A DNA stretch of 64,000 nucleotides from Serratia grimesii NBRC 13537 (lineage in GTDB: Bacteria > Pseudomonadota > Gammaproteobacteria > Enterobacterales > Enterobacteriaceae). Position numbers and translations under genes: made by a program. Shown here piece after piece: positions 21,157 to 31,382 of this stretch; positions within the stretch are counted from its first letter, which is position 1; each line of letters begins with the position of its first letter. The notes under the pieces are model-generated. The model was not told the origin of the DNA. It saw only the letters and a program-made list of their open reading frames with translations, and did no database searches. The stretch lies in contig NZ_BCTT01000006.1 in the NCBI RefSeq assembly GCF_001590905.1, positions 310,001 to 374,000 on the forward strand. The letters are read 5' to 3'.

Positions 21157-22743
21157 TTATACTTCGTAGTCAGGTTCTGGCACTGACAGTGGGGTGATCT
21201 TTACTTTCAAAATACGGTGGCTACTGACTTCCAGCGGTTCAAACAGATAGTCACCAATTCGTAATTGTTCACCCTCTTGAGGAATACGCTGGCTGTGTTC
21301 CATCAGTAAGCCGGCCAGCGTGTGATACTCACGTTTTTCCTCCAGCGGGAGCGGTAAATACAACACCAAGTCTTCCAGCGGCATATAACCATTGGCGGTC
21401 CAACTGCCATCATCATTTTGCTGGATGTCATGCCGTGCATCGACTTCTTCACCCGCCTCCGGCAGGTTACCGGCAATGGTTTCCATCACGTCTGTCAGTG
21501 TCACAATTCCTTCGACCGAGCCAAACTCATCGACGACAAAGGCAAAATGCGTCTGTGCCTGGCGGAATTGCTCCAACGCGCTCAACAGAGTTAATTGCTC
21601 TGGGAATATCAGTGGCTGAAGGACCAATGCCCGTAAATCGAGCGGCGCCTGAGCTAATTGCTGTTTCAGCACATCAATAGTATGGATGACGCCGAGCGGT
21701 TCATCGCTGGCACTGTTCTCCACCACGACAATGCGCGTATGCTGATTTCGCTCAAGCAACTGTGTCAGCTTTTCTTGCGGATCATTCAGCTCAAGATATT
21801 CCACATCGTGGCGTGAAGTCATGATGCTGCTTACTGTGCGCTGCGCCATGCCTAACACCCGTTCTATCATATGGCGTTCTTGCTGATTGAAAATCTCACC
21901 GCTTTCATTGGTACTATCGGCCAACAGGTTGGCTGAGTGGCTATCCACTTCGGCTTCTTCGTGCTTACCACTCAGCATGCGCAATACGGCTTCCGCAGTT
22001 CGTTCTCGCAACGGTCGCACCGTTGACAGGAAACGACGACGGTTGAACTGGGACAATTGGTTTAACGCTTCAATCATCACCGAGAAACCAATGGCAGCAT
22101 ACAAATAGCCTTTCGGAATATGGTAGCCGAATCCTTCAGCAACTAAACTGAAGCCAATCATCAACAAAAAGCTCAGGCACAGGATAACGATCGTCGGGTG
22201 GGCGTTGACGAAGCGCGTGAGTGGCTTGCTGGCCAGCAACATCAGTCCGATCGCGATACAAACTGCTATCATCATCACTGCCAGATGATCGACCATGCCG
22301 ACGGCGGTAATCACTGAATCGAGCGAGAAGACGGCATCCAATACCACGATTTGCACCACAACCGGCCAGAAACGGGCACCTTTGCGCGGGCCATGTTGTT
22401 CTTCATCTTTACCCTCCAGCCGCTCGTTCAACTCCATGGTGGCTTTAAATAGCAGGAAGATGCCCCCGACCAACATAATAAGATCGCGGCCGCTGAAAGG
22501 GTGTCCAGAAGCAAAGAACAGCGGTTGGGTGAGTGTGGCCAACCATGAGATGGACGCCAACAGCGCTAAGCGCATCAACAATGCGAGCAATAAGCCGACA
22601 ACACGGGCCTTATCCCTTTGATGTTTTGGTAATTTCTCCGCCAGAATGGCAATAAAGATAAGGTTGTCTATACCCAGAACGATTTCCAGCACGACCAGAG
22701 TGGCCAGGCCGGCCCAAATTGTTGGATCTGCGATCCATTCCAT
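21157..22743 (-). CDS. yegH: YegH, TerC-CBS-CorC_HlyC membrane protein
   Basis: Inner-membrane protein of 528 residues (E. coli YegH 527). Domains in order: TerC-like membrane domain (about 1-230, with [22 protein letters not shown] and [18 protein letters not shown]), a cytosolic CBS pair (about 295-425), and a C-terminal CorC_HlyC domain (about 440-520). TerC relatives are linked to metal (manganese) export; the role of YegH itself is not established. It follows asmA in E. coli just before the colanic acid wza genes, so synteny holds on both sides of the beta-helix/dcuC pair. Confidence 0.93.
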   Translation of the reverse strand: MEWIADPTIWAGLATLVVLEIVLGIDNLIFIAILAEKLPKHQRDKARVVGLLLALLMRLALLASISWLATLTQPLFFASGHPFSGRDLIMLVGGIFLLFKATMELNERLEGKDEEQHGPRKGARFWPVVVQIVVLDAVFSLDSVITAVGMVDHLAVMMIAVCIAIGLMLLASKPLTRFVNAHPTIVILCLSFLLMIGFSLVAEGFGYHIPKGYLYAAIGFSVMIEALNQLSQFNRRRFLSTVRPLRERTAEAVLRMLSGKHEEAEVDSHSANLLADSTNESGEIFNQQERHMIERVLGMAQRTVSSIMTSRHDVEYLELNDPQEKLTQLLERNQHTRIVVVENSASDEPLGVIHTIDVLKQQLAQAPLDLRALVLQPLIFPEQLTLLSALEQFRQAQTHFAFVVDEFGSVEGIVTLTDVMETIAGNLPEAGEEVDARHDIQQNDDGSWTANGYMPLEDLVLYLPLPLEEKREYHTLAGLLMEHSQRIPQEGEQLRIGDYLFEPLEVSSHRILKVKITPLSVPEPDYEV

Positions 22744-23138
22744 ACGCCCAATTTCACCTGTAAGTTCGACGGCTTATGCCGCAGGGGAATGATGGGTGTT
22801 GAGGCGGGAAAATTCAACTTTAAAACCTTGAGGGAGGGAATGTGCATCTAAGATAGGGTGAGGTTAAGCTAATTTAGTGCATAAAAAATCATCGCCCTAT
22901 TAGGCTGAGCGGATGAGTTATTGCGATAGAGAGGGCATTTTAGTGGGAGGGATGGTGTTTTTCGAGAATATGACTCTGAGTGTTTGCTTATAAGGTGGTT
23001 GAAATATAATTATTAAAAATCAATTTGTTACGAGCTTTTTTAGCTGCTACGATTTACCCTGTCAACGTCTATGCGTAGTCTTATTCTGAAAAGGGTACTT
23101 AACAGGTATCTTAGGCTTGTATCGATAAGGCAATAGTA

Positions 23139-23152
23139 TAAGAATCTTAGCC
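23139..23152 (+). promoter_or_regulatory. RcsAB-box-like sequence
   Basis: TAAGAATCTTAGCC shares nine of fourteen positions with the RcsAB box (TAAGAATATTCCTA), including the whole left half. It lies about 165 bases upstream of the JUMPstart, where capsule promoters of enterobacteria often carry this box. The match is only moderate. Confidence 0.3.
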
Positions 23153-23302
23153 ACATAAACATTTACAAGTATCATCGTTTGGTTATAAGGGCGGAATTAT
23201 TTTTGCTTTGTGTGACATGATTCGCGCTCAGCAAAGAACATCGCCTTGAATTTACATTAAAACGCGATTGGGCCTCCTGGTTGCTCCATAGAAAATGATG
23301 AT

Positions 23303-23339
23303 AGTGCATTGGTAGCTGAGAGCCAGGGGCGGTAGCGTG
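23303..23339 (+). promoter_or_regulatory. JUMPstart/ops element 1 (capsule operon)
   Basis: Contains TGGTAGCTGAGAGCCAGGGG followed by the ops core GGCGGTAGCGTG at 23328-23339. The ops element pauses RNA polymerase and recruits RfaH, which suppresses termination through long surface-polysaccharide operons. It lies about 80 bases upstream of galU. Confidence 0.92.
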
Positions 23340-23417
23340 TCTGAACCATTCCGTTCCCGTCTTCATAAGTATCCTGGATAAGGCTTAGTTCGGCTACGTT
23401 ATAATTATTGATTGTGG

Positions 23418-24326
23418 ATGAAAAACATGCAAAAGAGACTGAAGGCTGTGATTCCCGTAGCTGGCCTGGGAACCCGTATGTTACCTGCGACAAAAGCCAT
23501 TCCTAAAGAAATGCTGCCGGTGGTCGATAAACCATTGATTCAGTATATTGTTAATGAGTGTGTGGCGGCAGGAATTAAAGATATCGTACTGGTAACTCAT
23601 TCCTCTAAGAATGCGATTGAGAACCACTTCGATACTTCTTTTGAGCTTGAAGCCGTTCTAGAGTCTCGTGTGAAGCGTCAACTGCTGGAAGAAGTTCAGA
23701 CTATCTGTCCAGCCGATGTAACAGTGATGCAGGTTCGTCAAGGCCAGGCAAAAGGCTTGGGCCATGCCGTTTTATGCGCTAAACCAATGGTCGGCGATGA
23801 TCCTTTTGTGGTGTTGTTACCTGATGTATTGTTGGATGACTCGACAGCCGATTTGCGTAAAGAAAACCTGGCCAAAATGATCCAGCGTTTCACAGAAACT
23901 GGCTATAGCCAGATTATGGTGGAACCGGTACCGGAGCAGGATGTTTCGAAATACGGCGTGGTGGATTGTGGCGGTGCGGCGTTGGCAGCAGGTGAGAGTA
24001 CTCCGATGACTGCGGTCGTGGAAAAGCCTGCCCGTGAAGATGCTCCATCAAACCTGGCTGTGGTGGGACGTTATGTCCTGTCCGCCGATATCTGGCCGTT
24101 GCTGGAAAAAACGTTGCCGGGGGCGGGAGATGAAATCCAGCTTACTGATGCGATTGCCATGCTGATGGATGCACAAACCGTAGAGGCTTTCCATATGAGC
24201 GGCAAGTCGCACGACTGTGGTGATAAGCTGGGTTACATGAAAGCGTTTGTGCAATATGGCTTGCGTCATGCCTCTGAAGGCGAAGATTTTACCCAGTGGT
24301 TGAAGCAAACGCTAAATAGCAAATAG
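23418..24326 (+). CDS. galU: UTP-glucose-1-phosphate uridylyltransferase GalU (first copy)
   Basis: Makes UDP-glucose from UTP and glucose-1-phosphate, the entry to UDP-Gal, UDP-GlcA and many surface sugars. It has 302 residues from this ATG, the E. coli GalU length. GalU-type rather than GalF-type residues are seen: [19 protein letters not shown] near the N terminus, [12 protein letters not shown] and [15 protein letters not shown] near the C terminus. Start is ambiguous between TTG 23412, ATG 23418 and ATG 23427, none with a strong ribosome site. It is the first gene after JUMPstart 1, and a second GalU (about 52.6 kb) and a GalF (24.4 kb) lie in the same window. Confidence 0.92.
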   Translation: MKNMQKRLKAVIPVAGLGTRMLPATKAIPKEMLPVVDKPLIQYIVNECVAAGIKDIVLVTHSSKNAIENHFDTSFELEAVLESRVKRQLLEEVQTICPADVTVMQVRQGQAKGLGHAVLCAKPMVGDDPFVVLLPDVLLDDSTADLRKENLAKMIQRFTETGYSQIMVEPVPEQDVSKYGVVDCGGAALAAGESTPMTAVVEKPAREDAPSNLAVVGRYVLSADIWPLLEKTLPGAGDEIQLTDAIAMLMDAQTVEAFHMSGKSHDCGDKLGYMKAFVQYGLRHASEGEDFTQWLKQTLNSK

Positions 24327-24370
24327 AGTTGCGGCTGAAAATACGATCACAATATTGAAAGAGGATTATC

Positions 24371-25264
24371 ATGACCACGTTGAAAGCTGTCATTCCTGTT
24401 GCAGGCTTGGGTATGCGTATGCTGCCTGCAACCAAGGCCATTCCAAAAGAAATGTTGCCGATCGTAGATAAACCGTTGATTCAATACATTGTCAATGAGT
24501 GCGTCGCTGCTGGAATCAAAGAAATTATCCTGGTGACACACTCATCGAAAAACGCGATTGAAAACCACTTTGATACTTCATTTGAATTGGAAGCGATGCT
24601 TGAAGCTCGTGTGAAGCGTCAACTGCTGGAAGAGGTTCAGTCAATTACCCCTAAAGGCGTAACGCTGATGCACATTCGTCAGGGGCAGCCAAAGGGGTTA
24701 GGACATGCGGTACTTTGTGCCAAACCCTTGGTAGGGGATTCACCCTTTGTAGTTCTCTTGCCCGATGTCCTGCTTGATGACGCCAAAGCCGACCTGAAGA
24801 AAGATAATTTACCTCATATGATTGCCCGCTTTGAACAGACGGGACTGAGCCAGGTATTGGTACAGGCTGCTGATGAGCATGTGCTGTACGATTACTCGGT
24901 AGTTGAATGTGAAGCGAATAAATTGCAACCGGGCGAAAGTTCTCGCATGACGTCTATTATCGAAAAACCGGGCCGTGAAGTTCAGTTGAAATCCAATTAC
25001 TCCGCAGTAGGGCGCTATGTTCTCTCGGCTGATATTTGGCCGATCTTGGAAAAAACAAAGCCAGGGGCGTGGGGACGTATTCAACTGACAGATGCTATTG
25101 CTGAATTACTGAAACACAAACCGGTCGAGGCGACAGAGCTGGTGGGAGAGTCGTTCAACTGTGGTGAAAAAATGGGGTATCTGCGGGCGTTTGTGACCTA
25201 TGGTTTACGGCATCCAAGTCAAGGTATTGAGTTTAAACAATGGATTAACGCGATACTTCCGTAG
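24371..25264 (+). CDS. galF: GalF-like UTP-glucose-1-phosphate uridylyltransferase paralogue
   Basis: Paralogue of GalU, 297 residues (E. coli GalF length). The GalF marks are GLGM at the nucleotide-binding loop, [12 protein letters not shown] instead of GAGDEIQ, and [16 protein letters not shown]. coli GalF is nearly inactive and is thought to modulate GalU; its Met-His pair replaces GalU Thr-Arg in the loop. Here the pair is Met-Arg, so one GalU residue is kept. It follows galU by 44 bases with a good AGAGGA ribosome site. galF classically marks the left border of enterobacterial capsule and O-antigen loci. Confidence 0.85.
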   Translation: MTTLKAVIPVAGLGMRMLPATKAIPKEMLPIVDKPLIQYIVNECVAAGIKEIILVTHSSKNAIENHFDTSFELEAMLEARVKRQLLEEVQSITPKGVTLMHIRQGQPKGLGHAVLCAKPLVGDSPFVVLLPDVLLDDAKADLKKDNLPHMIARFEQTGLSQVLVQAADEHVLYDYSVVECEANKLQPGESSRMTSIIEKPGREVQLKSNYSAVGRYVLSADIWPILEKTKPGAWGRIQLTDAIAELLKHKPVEATELVGESFNCGEKMGYLRAFVTYGLRHPSQGIEFKQWINAILP

Positions 25265-25281
25265 TCTTGAACGTAAATCTA

Positions 25282-25308
25282 CATAGGCTAATTATCAATT
25301 GGCCTATG
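25282..25308 (+). other. Hairpin after galF
   Basis: CATAGGC/GCCTATG stem that extends inward by AATT/AATT after one mismatch. It lies 17 bases after the galF stop with no T-run. It may be an attenuator or mRNA 3' end between precursor genes and the strain-specific part. Confidence 0.45.
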
Positions 25309-25384
25309 AGGAAAATTAAACTGATGACAATATCTTACATCACCGATTTTCAATCAGATATTACCAATTAAATATATTAAGGAA

Positions 25385-26266
25385 ATGAAAGTGGTAGAAG
25401 ATAAATTGATATCTGTATATATCCCTACACATAATCGTAAGTTAATGCTCCAGCGGGCAATCCGGTCAGTGCAAGAACAAACATATAAAAATATTGAAAT
25501 TCTTGTCTGTGACGATGGCTCATCTGATGGAACTGAAGATGTTGTGGCAAAGTTGTCTACTTTTGATAAAAGAATTAAATATTTTAGGAGTGAAGTCCCT
25601 CAGGGAGCCTGTTCTGCCAGAAATATGGGGATTTTCTCGGCGAAAGGGTACTATATTACTGGCTTAGATGATGATGATCAGTTCAAGGAAAATCGCATTA
25701 AAACCCTTGTGGAGGTGTTCGAAGATAAAGAATGTGCTTTTGTTTGCAGCAATATAATAATGAATTATGGTACTCACCAGAGAGTAATGGGTAACTTTAG
25801 TGGGGTCATAAGCAGAGATATGATGGGGTTTAAAAATCATGTTGGCAATCAGCTTTTTACGAAAACGGATTACTTGCAAAGCATTGGCGGCTTTGATGAA
25901 AAGTTCCCGGCATGGCAAGATTATGACGCATGGTTCCGACTGGTAGATTTATACGGCCCGGGTTTTAAACATTTGGAAGCGACTTATATACAGAATGTTG
26001 ACCACGAGTTAGGCAGAATTACCACTGGTAATAAAGCAAAAATCGGCTACGAAATGTTCATTTTAACGCACAGGGAAAAACTAAATAAATCAAAACTTAA
26101 GCATCTTTACTTCCAAGATAAAATGAATCGCAGCGAGCCTCTGAAGATTGATGATTTATTAAATAACTTTACTTTTGAAAATTTAAAAATATATGTCAAG
26201 CAATCTATAAAGGAAAATGTTCCCTGTGTAAAAAATATGGTCGAAGGTTCAAGAAATCGAACATAA
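25385..26266 (+). CDS. Family 2 glycosyltransferase (capsule)
   Basis: Cytoplasmic GT-A fold glycosyltransferase, 293 residues, probably adding one sugar to the capsule repeat unit. The N terminus (SVYIPTHNRKLMLQRAIRSV), DDGSSDGTEDV and the metal-binding LDDDDQF near residue 96 are typical of family 2. The acceptor and donor cannot be told. The gene is much more AT-rich than galU/galF. The ATG has GGA only two bases upstream; the GTG two codons later (25391) is better spaced from AAGGA and may be the real start. It lies upstream of wza, which is an unusual place for a capsule glycosyltransferase. Confidence 0.85.
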   Translation: MKVVEDKLISVYIPTHNRKLMLQRAIRSVQEQTYKNIEILVCDDGSSDGTEDVVAKLSTFDKRIKYFRSEVPQGACSARNMGIFSAKGYYITGLDDDDQFKENRIKTLVEVFEDKECAFVCSNIIMNYGTHQRVMGNFSGVISRDMMGFKNHVGNQLFTKTDYLQSIGGFDEKFPAWQDYDAWFRLVDLYGPGFKHLEATYIQNVDHELGRITTGNKAKIGYEMFILTHREKLNKSKLKHLYFQDKMNRSEPLKIDDLLNNFTFENLKIYVKQSIKENVPCVKNMVEGSRNRT

Positions 26267-26382
26267 TTAGTTTCTCTCAGTATATTTTATACTGTTTTTA
26301 AATTTATTTATACTTCCTTTTATACATGATGTTCACGAAAAAAGAAATGACGATTGTGGATAACTATAGTGGATGATGTAGG

Positions 26383-27486
26383 ATGAATAGTATTCAAGAT
26401 GAAATCGTAAAAGCTGATATTGATAAATTCATTCTTCAAATGAATCAAGAAAAGTTGATTTTTATTTTCCCGAGCAAATTTGTTGGGGGACATGAAATAA
26501 TGGCATTAGAAATAATAAGGAAAATATTGTCTCAAGGGAATAGAAATGTCAATGACATTTTTTGCATTTTCCCGAGTGATAATAAAAAGCTTGAGAAAAT
26601 TATAAAAACAAACCATTTTGAATTTAAAACATACAAATCAAACGATTCAAAACCAGAATTTTTACACGCCTTTTTTAATCCGTTTTATCTATATCGATGC
26701 ATTAAAATAATTAAAACCTTATCAAAGGAAAGAAATATAATTTTGGTTCAAGGTGATATTTTGCAAGGTGTTGGATTTATAGTTTCAGGAAAATTGTTGC
26801 ATAGTAAAATAATTAGCTACATACCCTACGCACATTCTTTCAGGAAAATGGGTGCCAAGCTAGCTACGCTTAAAGATTTTTTCGCAAAGATTATTTATAA
26901 AACTTGTGAGGAATACATCACAATATCCGAATGTTTTAAACATGAAATAGAACTAAAAAATAAAAACGCGAGAGTATCACTCATACACAACTTTGTGAGT
27001 GAGGAGGGAATACCTGAAAAACCTAAAGAGAGAGATCTTGATAATGATGATGAGATAAATATCTTTATTATCGGTAGGGTGCAATTCCATCAAAAAGGTC
27101 ACGATATTCTCATTGACGCATTGACAGGGATCAGCGACTACAAAATTACACTTCATGTAGTGGGTGATGGACCAGATCTACATAAACTAAAAGCAATGCA
27201 ACATAAGCTGCCAAAAAACATTGGGTTAGCGCTTCATGGTTGGGTTGACGATTCATGGCGTATTGCCACTACCCATAATATTGATTTTTTGGTAATACCA
27301 TCGCTTTTCGAGGGGGTGCCGCTTGTGATGTTAGAAGCCCAAGCACGGGATGTGCCGATCATTGCTGCTGCAAGGGATGGCATGCTAGATTATTTGCCTA
27401 AAAATAGCCTTTATGCAGTTTCAGGCGATGAAGTTGCAGCACTGCGAGATAAAATACTCTATCATATTCAAAATCAATTAGCATAA
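26383..27486 (+). CDS. Family 4 glycosyltransferase (capsule)
   Basis: GT-B fold glycosyltransferase of family 4, 367 residues. The C-terminal half holds the donor-binding region with IFIIGRVQFHQKGHDILIDAL, VVGDGPD, HGWVDD and the E-x7-E motif in IPSLFEGVPLVMLEA. An N-terminal extension precedes the FPSKFVGGHEIMALEI start of the fold. Sugar specificity unknown. Strongly AT-rich with rare codons, typical of horizontally acquired serotype genes. It is separated from the previous gene by 116 bases and from wza by 35. Confidence 0.85.
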   Translation: MNSIQDEIVKADIDKFILQMNQEKLIFIFPSKFVGGHEIMALEIIRKILSQGNRNVNDIFCIFPSDNKKLEKIIKTNHFEFKTYKSNDSKPEFLHAFFNPFYLYRCIKIIKTLSKERNIILVQGDILQGVGFIVSGKLLHSKIISYIPYAHSFRKMGAKLATLKDFFAKIIYKTCEEYITISECFKHEIELKNKNARVSLIHNFVSEEGIPEKPKERDLDNDDEINIFIIGRVQFHQKGHDILIDALTGISDYKITLHVVGDGPDLHKLKAMQHKLPKNIGLALHGWVDDSWRIATTHNIDFLVIPSLFEGVPLVMLEAQARDVPIIAAARDGMLDYLPKNSLYAVSGDEVAALRDKILYHIQNQLA

Positions 27487-27521
27487 ATTCAACTTCAATA
27501 TTTAGATGGTAGCGACCAATA

Positions 27522-28658
27522 ATGATAAATCCAAGAGTTAAAGCTTTAGCAATTATTGTATATGGGACGATGCTAACCGGATGTACTGTCATCCCAGGAC
27601 AGCATTTGAGTCAAGATAGCAAAAACATTGTTAAACAAGAAGATAGTGATTTTAATATTGATGATATGGTCAACATTTATCCATTGACTCCTTCACTGAT
27701 TGCCAAGCTTAGGCCCGTAAAAGTTGTAGCTCAACCTAATGCGTCACTTGAACAGGCAATTAGAAATTATGAATATAAGATCGGTGTAGGCGATGTTCTT
27801 AACGTGACTGTTTGGGACCATCCTGAACTTACAACACCTGCCGGGCAGTATCGTAGCGCCAGTGATACGGGTAACTGGGTGCAAGCAGACGGAACTATCT
27901 TTTATCCCTATATTGGAAAAGTCAAGGTTGCGGGCAAAACGGCTAGTCAGGTTCGAACTGAAATTTCTAATCGTTTAACTCAGTATATCGAAAGCCCTCA
28001 AGTTGATGTGAATATTGCGGCTTTCCGCTCTCAGAAAACCTACATAACTGGTGAGGTTGAAAAATCGGGTCAGCAATCGATCACCAATATACCGTTAACC
28101 ATTCTGGATGCAATTAATGCTGCTGGCGGGCTAAGTGCTAATGCCGATTGGCGTAATATTGTGTTGACGCATGAGGGAAAAGAACAAGTTTTATCATTGC
28201 AGAAGCTGATGCAAAATGGCGATTTAACACAGAACAGACTTCTTTTCCCTGGTGATATTGTTTACGTACCTCGTAATGATGAACTTAAAGTGTTTGTTAT
28301 GGGCGAAGTTAAGACACCAGCAACGCTAAAAATGGATCGTAGTGGAATGACGCTCACAGAAGCACTTGGTAATGCAGCTGGTCTTGACCAGACAACGTCC
28401 GATGCTACGGGAGTTTTTGTTATACGACCTTTACGTGGCACCCAAGGAAGCAAGCTTGCAAATATTTATCAACTAAATATGGCTGATGCTACCGCTATGG
28501 TAATGGGAACTGAATTTCAATTACAACCTTACGATATTGTATATGTTACCGCAGCACCAATAGTTCGTTGGAATCGTCTGATTTCACAATTGGCTCCTAC
28601 TATATCCAGCTATAATAATTTAACTGAAGGTACATTGCGTATTCGTAATTGGCCATAG
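27522..28658 (+). CDS. wza: Outer-membrane polysaccharide export protein Wza
   Basis: Lipoprotein that forms the octameric outer-membrane channel for capsule export. It has 378 residues, the E. coli Wza size. A lipobox LTGC with the modified Cys near residue 21 ends the signal peptide. The polysaccharide export motif ([20 protein letters not shown]), two SLBB-type domains and the C-terminal amphipathic helix region ([20 protein letters not shown]) are present. It begins the wza-wzb-wzc block; no wzi gene is seen in the locus. Confidence 0.96.
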   Translation: MINPRVKALAIIVYGTMLTGCTVIPGQHLSQDSKNIVKQEDSDFNIDDMVNIYPLTPSLIAKLRPVKVVAQPNASLEQAIRNYEYKIGVGDVLNVTVWDHPELTTPAGQYRSASDTGNWVQADGTIFYPYIGKVKVAGKTASQVRTEISNRLTQYIESPQVDVNIAAFRSQKTYITGEVEKSGQQSITNIPLTILDAINAAGGLSANADWRNIVLTHEGKEQVLSLQKLMQNGDLTQNRLLFPGDIVYVPRNDELKVFVMGEVKTPATLKMDRSGMTLTEALGNAAGLDQTTSDATGVFVIRPLRGTQGSKLANIYQLNMADATAMVMGTEFQLQPYDIVYVTAAPIVRWNRLISQLAPTISSYNNLTEGTLRIRNWP

Positions 28659-28668
28659 GAAATAACAA

Positions 28669-29100
28669 ATGTTTGATTCTATTTTGGTCGTTTGTGTCGG
28701 AAATATATGCCGTTCACCTATTGGAGAACGGTTACTGAAAGATTTATTACCGGATAAGAGTGTGAGTTCGGCTGGGATATCGGCACTGGTCGGTAAAAGT
28801 GCTGATGATAAAGCATCAGCGGTTGCCAGTAACTATGGTGTGAGTTTGGACGGACATATAGCTAGACAGTTAACGGCAGACATGTGTAGAAAAAATTCGT
28901 TGATCCTAGTAATGGAACGACGACACATTGATGCTGTATGTCAGTATTCGCCGGAGGCTCGCGGAAAAACCATGCTATTTGGTCATTGGAATGATAAAAA
29001 AGAGGTCGTGGATCCTTATCGTAAAAGTGATGAGGTATTCGAGATTGTATATAATTTGTTGGCTGAATCAGCTCAGAAATGGGCTAAAGCACTAAATTGA
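28669..29100 (+). CDS. wzb: Low-molecular-weight protein-tyrosine phosphatase Wzb
   Basis: Dephosphorylates the tyrosine-rich tail of Wzc, allowing the phosphorylation cycle needed for capsule assembly. It has 143 residues (E. coli about 147). The catalytic loop CVGNICRSP (Cys9 to Arg15, C-x5-R) and the general acid in VVDPYRKSD (Asp near residue 115) are visible. It follows wza by 10 bases and precedes wzc by 15. Confidence 0.96.
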   Translation: MFDSILVVCVGNICRSPIGERLLKDLLPDKSVSSAGISALVGKSADDKASAVASNYGVSLDGHIARQLTADMCRKNSLILVMERRHIDAVCQYSPEARGKTMLFGHWNDKKEVVDPYRKSDEVFEIVYNLLAESAQKWAKALN

Positions 29101-29115
29101 TTAATAGAGATTACA

Positions 29116-31269
29116 ATGACTGACAATAAAAGAGCCAGCACTACGGGTAGTAGTCACGATGATATCGATCTCGGCAGATTGTTTGGGATGTTGATTGACC
29201 ACCGTTGGTTGATTATAGGAATAACCCTTTTATTCTCTGTTGCAAGCATGGTATATGCGATATTTGCAACTCCTATTTATCAATCAGATGCGTTGATACA
29301 GGTTGAAAACCCAACGGGTAACGCGATTCTGAGTGATTTGTCGCAAATGATGCAGAGTAATGAAGCGGGATCCTCATCTACTGAGATTGAGCTTATTCAG
29401 TCAAGAATGGTTATCGGAAAGACAGTTGATGATTTAGGATTAGATACGATTGTTGAAGTAAAACGCTTTCCTATTTTTGGTAAAGGTTGGGCAAGATTAA
29501 CGTCAGCAGGAACGCCAAGAATAGCTTTATCGAGAGTAAATTTCAGGGATAACCTAATTGGGTCTGATTTGGAATTGAAAGTAATTGATAAAGAAAATTA
29601 TATCCTATATTCAGACGGCCAGGATATTCTTAAAGGAAAAGTTGGTGAATTCGCCAGCTCAGACTATGCAAGTATGTTGGTTACCGCGATAGACGCTCAA
29701 CCAGGAACTATTTTCCTGGTAAAGAAAGTTCACCAGATATATGCTATAAATAATATACTGGATTCATTAACAGTTGTTGACAAAGGCAAGGACACTGGCG
29801 TTCTGAGCTTAAGTTATTTAAACCCAGATCCTAACCTTGCGAAGAAAGTCCTGCAAAGTATTAGCAATAATTATCTCCTACAAAATGTTGAGCGAAAATC
29901 TGAAGAGGCAGCAAAAAGTTTAGCTTTCCTGAAAGAGCAGCTACCTCTGGTTAGAGCGTCATTAGATGAAGCGGAAAATAAATTAAATCTATTTAGGCAA
30001 CAGAACTCTTCAGTAGATTTATCGCTGGAAGCTAAATCAATGCTTGATACGATTGTTGCCACTGAATCCCAATTAAATGAGTTGACTTTCAAAGAAGCTG
30101 AAATATCAAAGCTTTATACCAAAGAGCATCCCGCTTATCGGGCGTTATTGGAAAAGCGAAAAACGCTTGAAACTGAAAAAGGCAATCTGAATAAGAAAAT
30201 TAATGGGATGCCGAAAACGCAACAAGAAATTATTCGCTTAACGCGTGATGTTGATGCGGGAAAAGAAATCTATATGCAACTGTTGAATAAACAACAGGAG
30301 CTGAGCATTACTAAAGCTAGTACAGTTGGCAATGTTCGGGTTGTCGATCCGGCCATTACGCAAATAAAACCAGTTAAACCGCGTCAAGCACTTGTCATAA
30401 TCATTGCATCTATGTTCGGTCTTCTAATATCCGTTAGTATTGTTTTACTTAAAACAATGCTGCATAAAGGGATTGAAGGCCCAGAACAACTAGAACAAGA
30501 GGGCATCAACGTATACGCGAGCATACCATTCTCTGAATGGCAGCAAAAGAAAGATAAAGAAACGTATGCCAATTATAAGAAGCGTCATCAACCTGGGAAG
30601 GGAAACCTCTTATCGAAAGAGAATCCTGCAGACCTTGCAATAGAAGCAATTAGAAGCCTTAGAACAAGTTTGCATTTTGCAATGATGGAGTCCAAAAATA
30701 ATGTTTTAATGGTTTCCGGGGCTAGTCCGAACATCGGTAAAACGTTTGTCAGTATCAACTTGGCTGCTGTTATTGCTCAAACGGGGCAAAGGGTGCTTAT
30801 CATCGATGCTGATATGCGAAAAGGATATTCTCATAGTTTACTCGGTTTTGATGGAACGAACGGTCTTTCTGATATACTTTCAAATAAGATATCAGTTGAG
30901 CAAGCGATCAAAAAAACCGATGTTGACGGCATGGATTTTATTTCTCGTGGACAAGTGCCGCCGAATCCAGCTGAGTTATTGATGACGTCTCGACTTGAGC
31001 AATTATTAAGTTGGTGTAATGATAACTACGATTTAGTGTTAATTGATACTCCTCCAATTCTGGCCGTAACAGATGCAGCTATTATCGGTCGTCATGTTGG
31101 GACATCTTTGATGGTAGCTCGTTTTGCGATGAACACTGTGAAAGAAATAGAAGTGAGTATACGTCGCTTTGAACAAAATGGTGTTGATATCAAAGGTGTG
31201 ATATTGAATGCCGTAGAGAGACGAGCTGCAAACTACTATGATTATTATCAGTATGAGTATAAAAGTTAA
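29116..31269 (+). CDS. wzc: Tyrosine autokinase and chain-length regulator Wzc
   Basis: Inner-membrane polysaccharide co-polymerase with a cytosolic tyrosine kinase domain. It controls capsule polymerisation and export with Wza. It has 717 residues. Order: N-terminal Wzz domain with first membrane segment (about 30-50), long periplasmic coiled-coil region (about 260-400), second membrane segment (about 425-445), BY-kinase Walker A GASPNIGKT near residue 535, Walker A' VLIIDADMRKG, Walker B VLIDTPP, and a Tyr cluster (YYDYYQYEY) at the extreme C terminus that is the autophosphorylation target. A strong hairpin follows the gene. Confidence 0.96.
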   Translation: MTDNKRASTTGSSHDDIDLGRLFGMLIDHRWLIIGITLLFSVASMVYAIFATPIYQSDALIQVENPTGNAILSDLSQMMQSNEAGSSSTEIELIQSRMVIGKTVDDLGLDTIVEVKRFPIFGKGWARLTSAGTPRIALSRVNFRDNLIGSDLELKVIDKENYILYSDGQDILKGKVGEFASSDYASMLVTAIDAQPGTIFLVKKVHQIYAINNILDSLTVVDKGKDTGVLSLSYLNPDPNLAKKVLQSISNNYLLQNVERKSEEAAKSLAFLKEQLPLVRASLDEAENKLNLFRQQNSSVDLSLEAKSMLDTIVATESQLNELTFKEAEISKLYTKEHPAYRALLEKRKTLETEKGNLNKKINGMPKTQQEIIRLTRDVDAGKEIYMQLLNKQQELSITKASTVGNVRVVDPAITQIKPVKPRQALVIIIASMFGLLISVSIVLLKTMLHKGIEGPEQLEQEGINVYASIPFSEWQQKKDKETYANYKKRHQPGKGNLLSKENPADLAIEAIRSLRTSLHFAMMESKNNVLMVSGASPNIGKTFVSINLAAVIAQTGQRVLIIDADMRKGYSHSLLGFDGTNGLSDILSNKISVEQAIKKTDVDGMDFISRGQVPPNPAELLMTSRLEQLLSWCNDNYDLVLIDTPPILAVTDAAIIGRHVGTSLMVARFAMNTVKEIEVSIRRFEQNGVDIKGVILNAVERRAANYYDYYQYEYKS

Positions 31270-31284
31270 TTTTTGAAAGTAACT

Positions 31285-31310
31285 GGCAGGCAGAGTTAAT
31301 TCTGCCTGCC
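31285..31310 (+). terminator. Strong hairpin after wzc, probable attenuator
   Basis: Perfect ten-base stem GGCAGGCAGA/TCTGCCTGCC with a six-base loop, 16 bases after the wzc stop. The T-run (six T) comes only about 17 bases later. A stem-loop at the same place in group 1 capsule operons such as E. coli K30 attenuates transcription into the serotype genes, so partial termination is likely here. Confidence 0.6.
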
Positions 31311-31382
31311 GTACGCTATATTCACTTTTTTCGATCATGCCTAAGAGCTTTAACACACATAGAGCAAGGTACTTACTTAATT

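Larger units (their letters stand above)
22744..23417. other. Leader region of the capsule locus
   Basis: Gap of 674 bases between the divergent yegH and galU starts. It holds a perfect TATAAT at 23005-23010 with a poorly spaced TTGCTT upstream, the RcsAB-box-like sequence at 23139-23152, and the JUMPstart/ops element at 23303-23339. A long untranslated leader between promoter and ops is usual for RfaH-controlled polysaccharide operons. No small gene was credible in it. Confidence 0.6.

Noticed and set aside
23418-25264. Tandem galU-galF as an assembly artefact
   Set aside because: The two differ clearly in protein and codon sequence and carry distinct GalU and GalF marks.
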